The notes under the pieces are model-generated. The model did no database searches. It saw only the letters and a list, made by a program, of their open reading frames with translations, and was not told the origin of the DNA. 12,946 nucleotides of DNA from Candidatus Woesearchaeota archaeon (GTDB lineage Archaea; Nanobdellota; Nanobdellia; Woesearchaeales; WJKV01), in contig JAHWHE010000048.1 of the NCBI GenBank assembly GCA_019323495.1, forward strand, positions 1 to 12,946. The letters run 5' to 3'. A program made the position numbers and the translations under genes. Positions 12,328-12,946 of this stretch are shown in pieces. Within the stretch, counting starts at the first letter, position 1. Every line of letters starts with the position of its first letter.

Positions 12328-12946
12328 TTGGGGGTTAGAAACTTTTTCAAGGAAGGTCTTGAGACTAGAGTGAGAACAATAGGCAAAGGATTAGTTCTAG
12401 GTCTTTCTGCATTTGCAACACTTGCTGCATTAGGAAGTGCTGCAGAAGCAGGCGGCGTCTTTGCAAACGGCGGTTCTGGAAATTTGTACGCAGATTCTAG
12501 TTATCATTCGCAAACATATTCTAGGCCAAATTATAATTGGTGGCAGCTGAAGAGAGCAACAGAAGAGTACAGAAGGCAAAGAGAACGAACGAGAATAATT
12601 GAAAGAAGCAGGGCAATCAATGACTGCGGTTTGTATGCGAATTCTGGGACAGTAAACGAGCCTGCATTGTTCGCAAATAGCGGAAGCCATAGCAGTACTT
12701 GGAGAGGAAGAACAGATAGGGCGAGGATAGGGAGAACGATAGAAAGAAGAGTAGAAGAAAATACAGAAAGAGAGACCGCAAGAACGGCATTTGCAGGAAG
12801 GACATATGCAGAAGCATCTGTAAGGGCTGCGCCAAGGCCAAGAGAAGAAAGAAAGGAAAAAGAAGTAACTATAACAGAAGATGAGAACAATCACATTATT
12901 TTTGTCAAAGGAGAAAGTGAACCGATAATAATCCCAAAAAGAAAAA
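12328..12946 (+). CDS. Predicted secreted Arg-rich protein with FANSG-type repeats (partial)
   Basis: Open to the window edge: 206 codons are visible and the C-terminus is missing. Two starts are possible: TTG at 12328, 1 nt after the lipoprotein stop, or GTG at 12370. The GTG version gives an ideal signal peptide: MRTIGKG, then a hydrophobic stretch, then a predicted cleavage after AEA. The mature part shows a short motif four times, VFANGG, LYADSS, LYANSG and LFANSG (44-49, 53-58, 102-107 and 114-119 from the TTG). Between and after the motifs are strongly Arg/Glu-rich stretches such as RRQRERTRIIERSRA. The tail turns to beta-like sequence (HIIFVKG). I recognise no family. Low complexity and charge patterning suggest a structural or surface-exposed protein. 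Export is inferred from the signal peptide. Confidence 0.6.
   Translation, partial: MGVRNFFKEGLETRVRTIGKGLVLGLSAFATLAALGSAAEAGGVFANGGSGNLYADSSYHSQTYSRPNYNWWQLKRATEEYRRQRERTRIIERSRAINDCGLYANSGTVNEPALFANSGSHSSTWRGRTDRARIGRTIERRVEENTERETARTAFAGRTYAEASVRAAPRPREERKEKEVTITEDENNHIIFVKGESEPIIIPKRK

Noticed and set aside
12430..12894. A 154-codon minus-strand ORF rich in Cys, Ser and Phe
   Set aside because: It is the antisense shadow of the purine-rich secreted-protein gene; its composition is that expected of the complement of Arg/Glu codons.
1..12946. CRISPR arrays, insertion sequences, rRNA
   Set aside because: No regularly spaced repeats, no transposase-like proteins or terminal inverted repeats, and no rRNA-like stretches were seen.

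Overview
The window looks like the chromosome of an archaeon, most likely a small-genome DPANN lineage (Woesearchaeota/Pacearchaeota-like; this placement is inference). Archaeal markers are ribosomal protein L37Ae, RNA polymerase subunit P, the KEOPS subunit Pcc1, prefoldin beta, a UPF0147 protein, a diphthamide synthase, a tRNA gene with no encoded CCA and an archaeal-type bulge-helix-bulge intron, and TATA boxes 24-28 nt upstream of many start codons. The DNA is AT-rich and tightly packed. Operon-leading genes look leaderless, while internal operon genes often carry GGAG/GAGG ribosome binding sites.

Layout. 45-2887 (+): a trans-editing AlaX protein, cysteinyl-tRNA synthetase and an orphan SAM methyltransferase, nearly gapless. 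2888-5338 (-): valyl-tRNA synthetase, convergent with the methyltransferase. 5360-5394: two back-to-back TATA boxes. 5416-6707 (+): an unrecognised 196-aa protein followed by diphthine-ammonia ligase. 6741-7682 (+): an asparagine synthase-like domain without glutaminase. 7706-8269 (+): a minimal MscS-like channel. 8266-9558 (-): tRNA-Pro(UGG), L37Ae, RpoP, Pcc1, prefoldin beta and UPF0147, a translation/transcription operon apparently led by the tRNA. 9602-10147 (-): YrdC/Sua5. 10201-10865 (-): four small ORFs (46, 48, 27 and 84 aa), three of them too short for routine gene calling. 10906-11029: non-coding, with a short repeat and hairpins. 11097 to the end (+): a predicted lipoprotein and a predicted secreted Arg-rich protein cut off by the window edge.

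Most recognisable genes serve translation and its accuracy: aminoacylation (CysRS, ValRS), editing (AlaX), t6A modification of tRNA (YrdC plus Pcc1), diphthamide on EF2 (DPH6), the ribosome (L37Ae) and a tRNA. The clearest unusual feature is a 17-nt intron in the T-loop (position 59/60) of tRNA-Pro. It folds as a canonical bulge-helix-bulge, and its removal restores a perfect T-loop. The least explained parts are the small-ORF operon and the secreted protein pair at the right end. No mobile element, CRISPR array or rRNA was seen.
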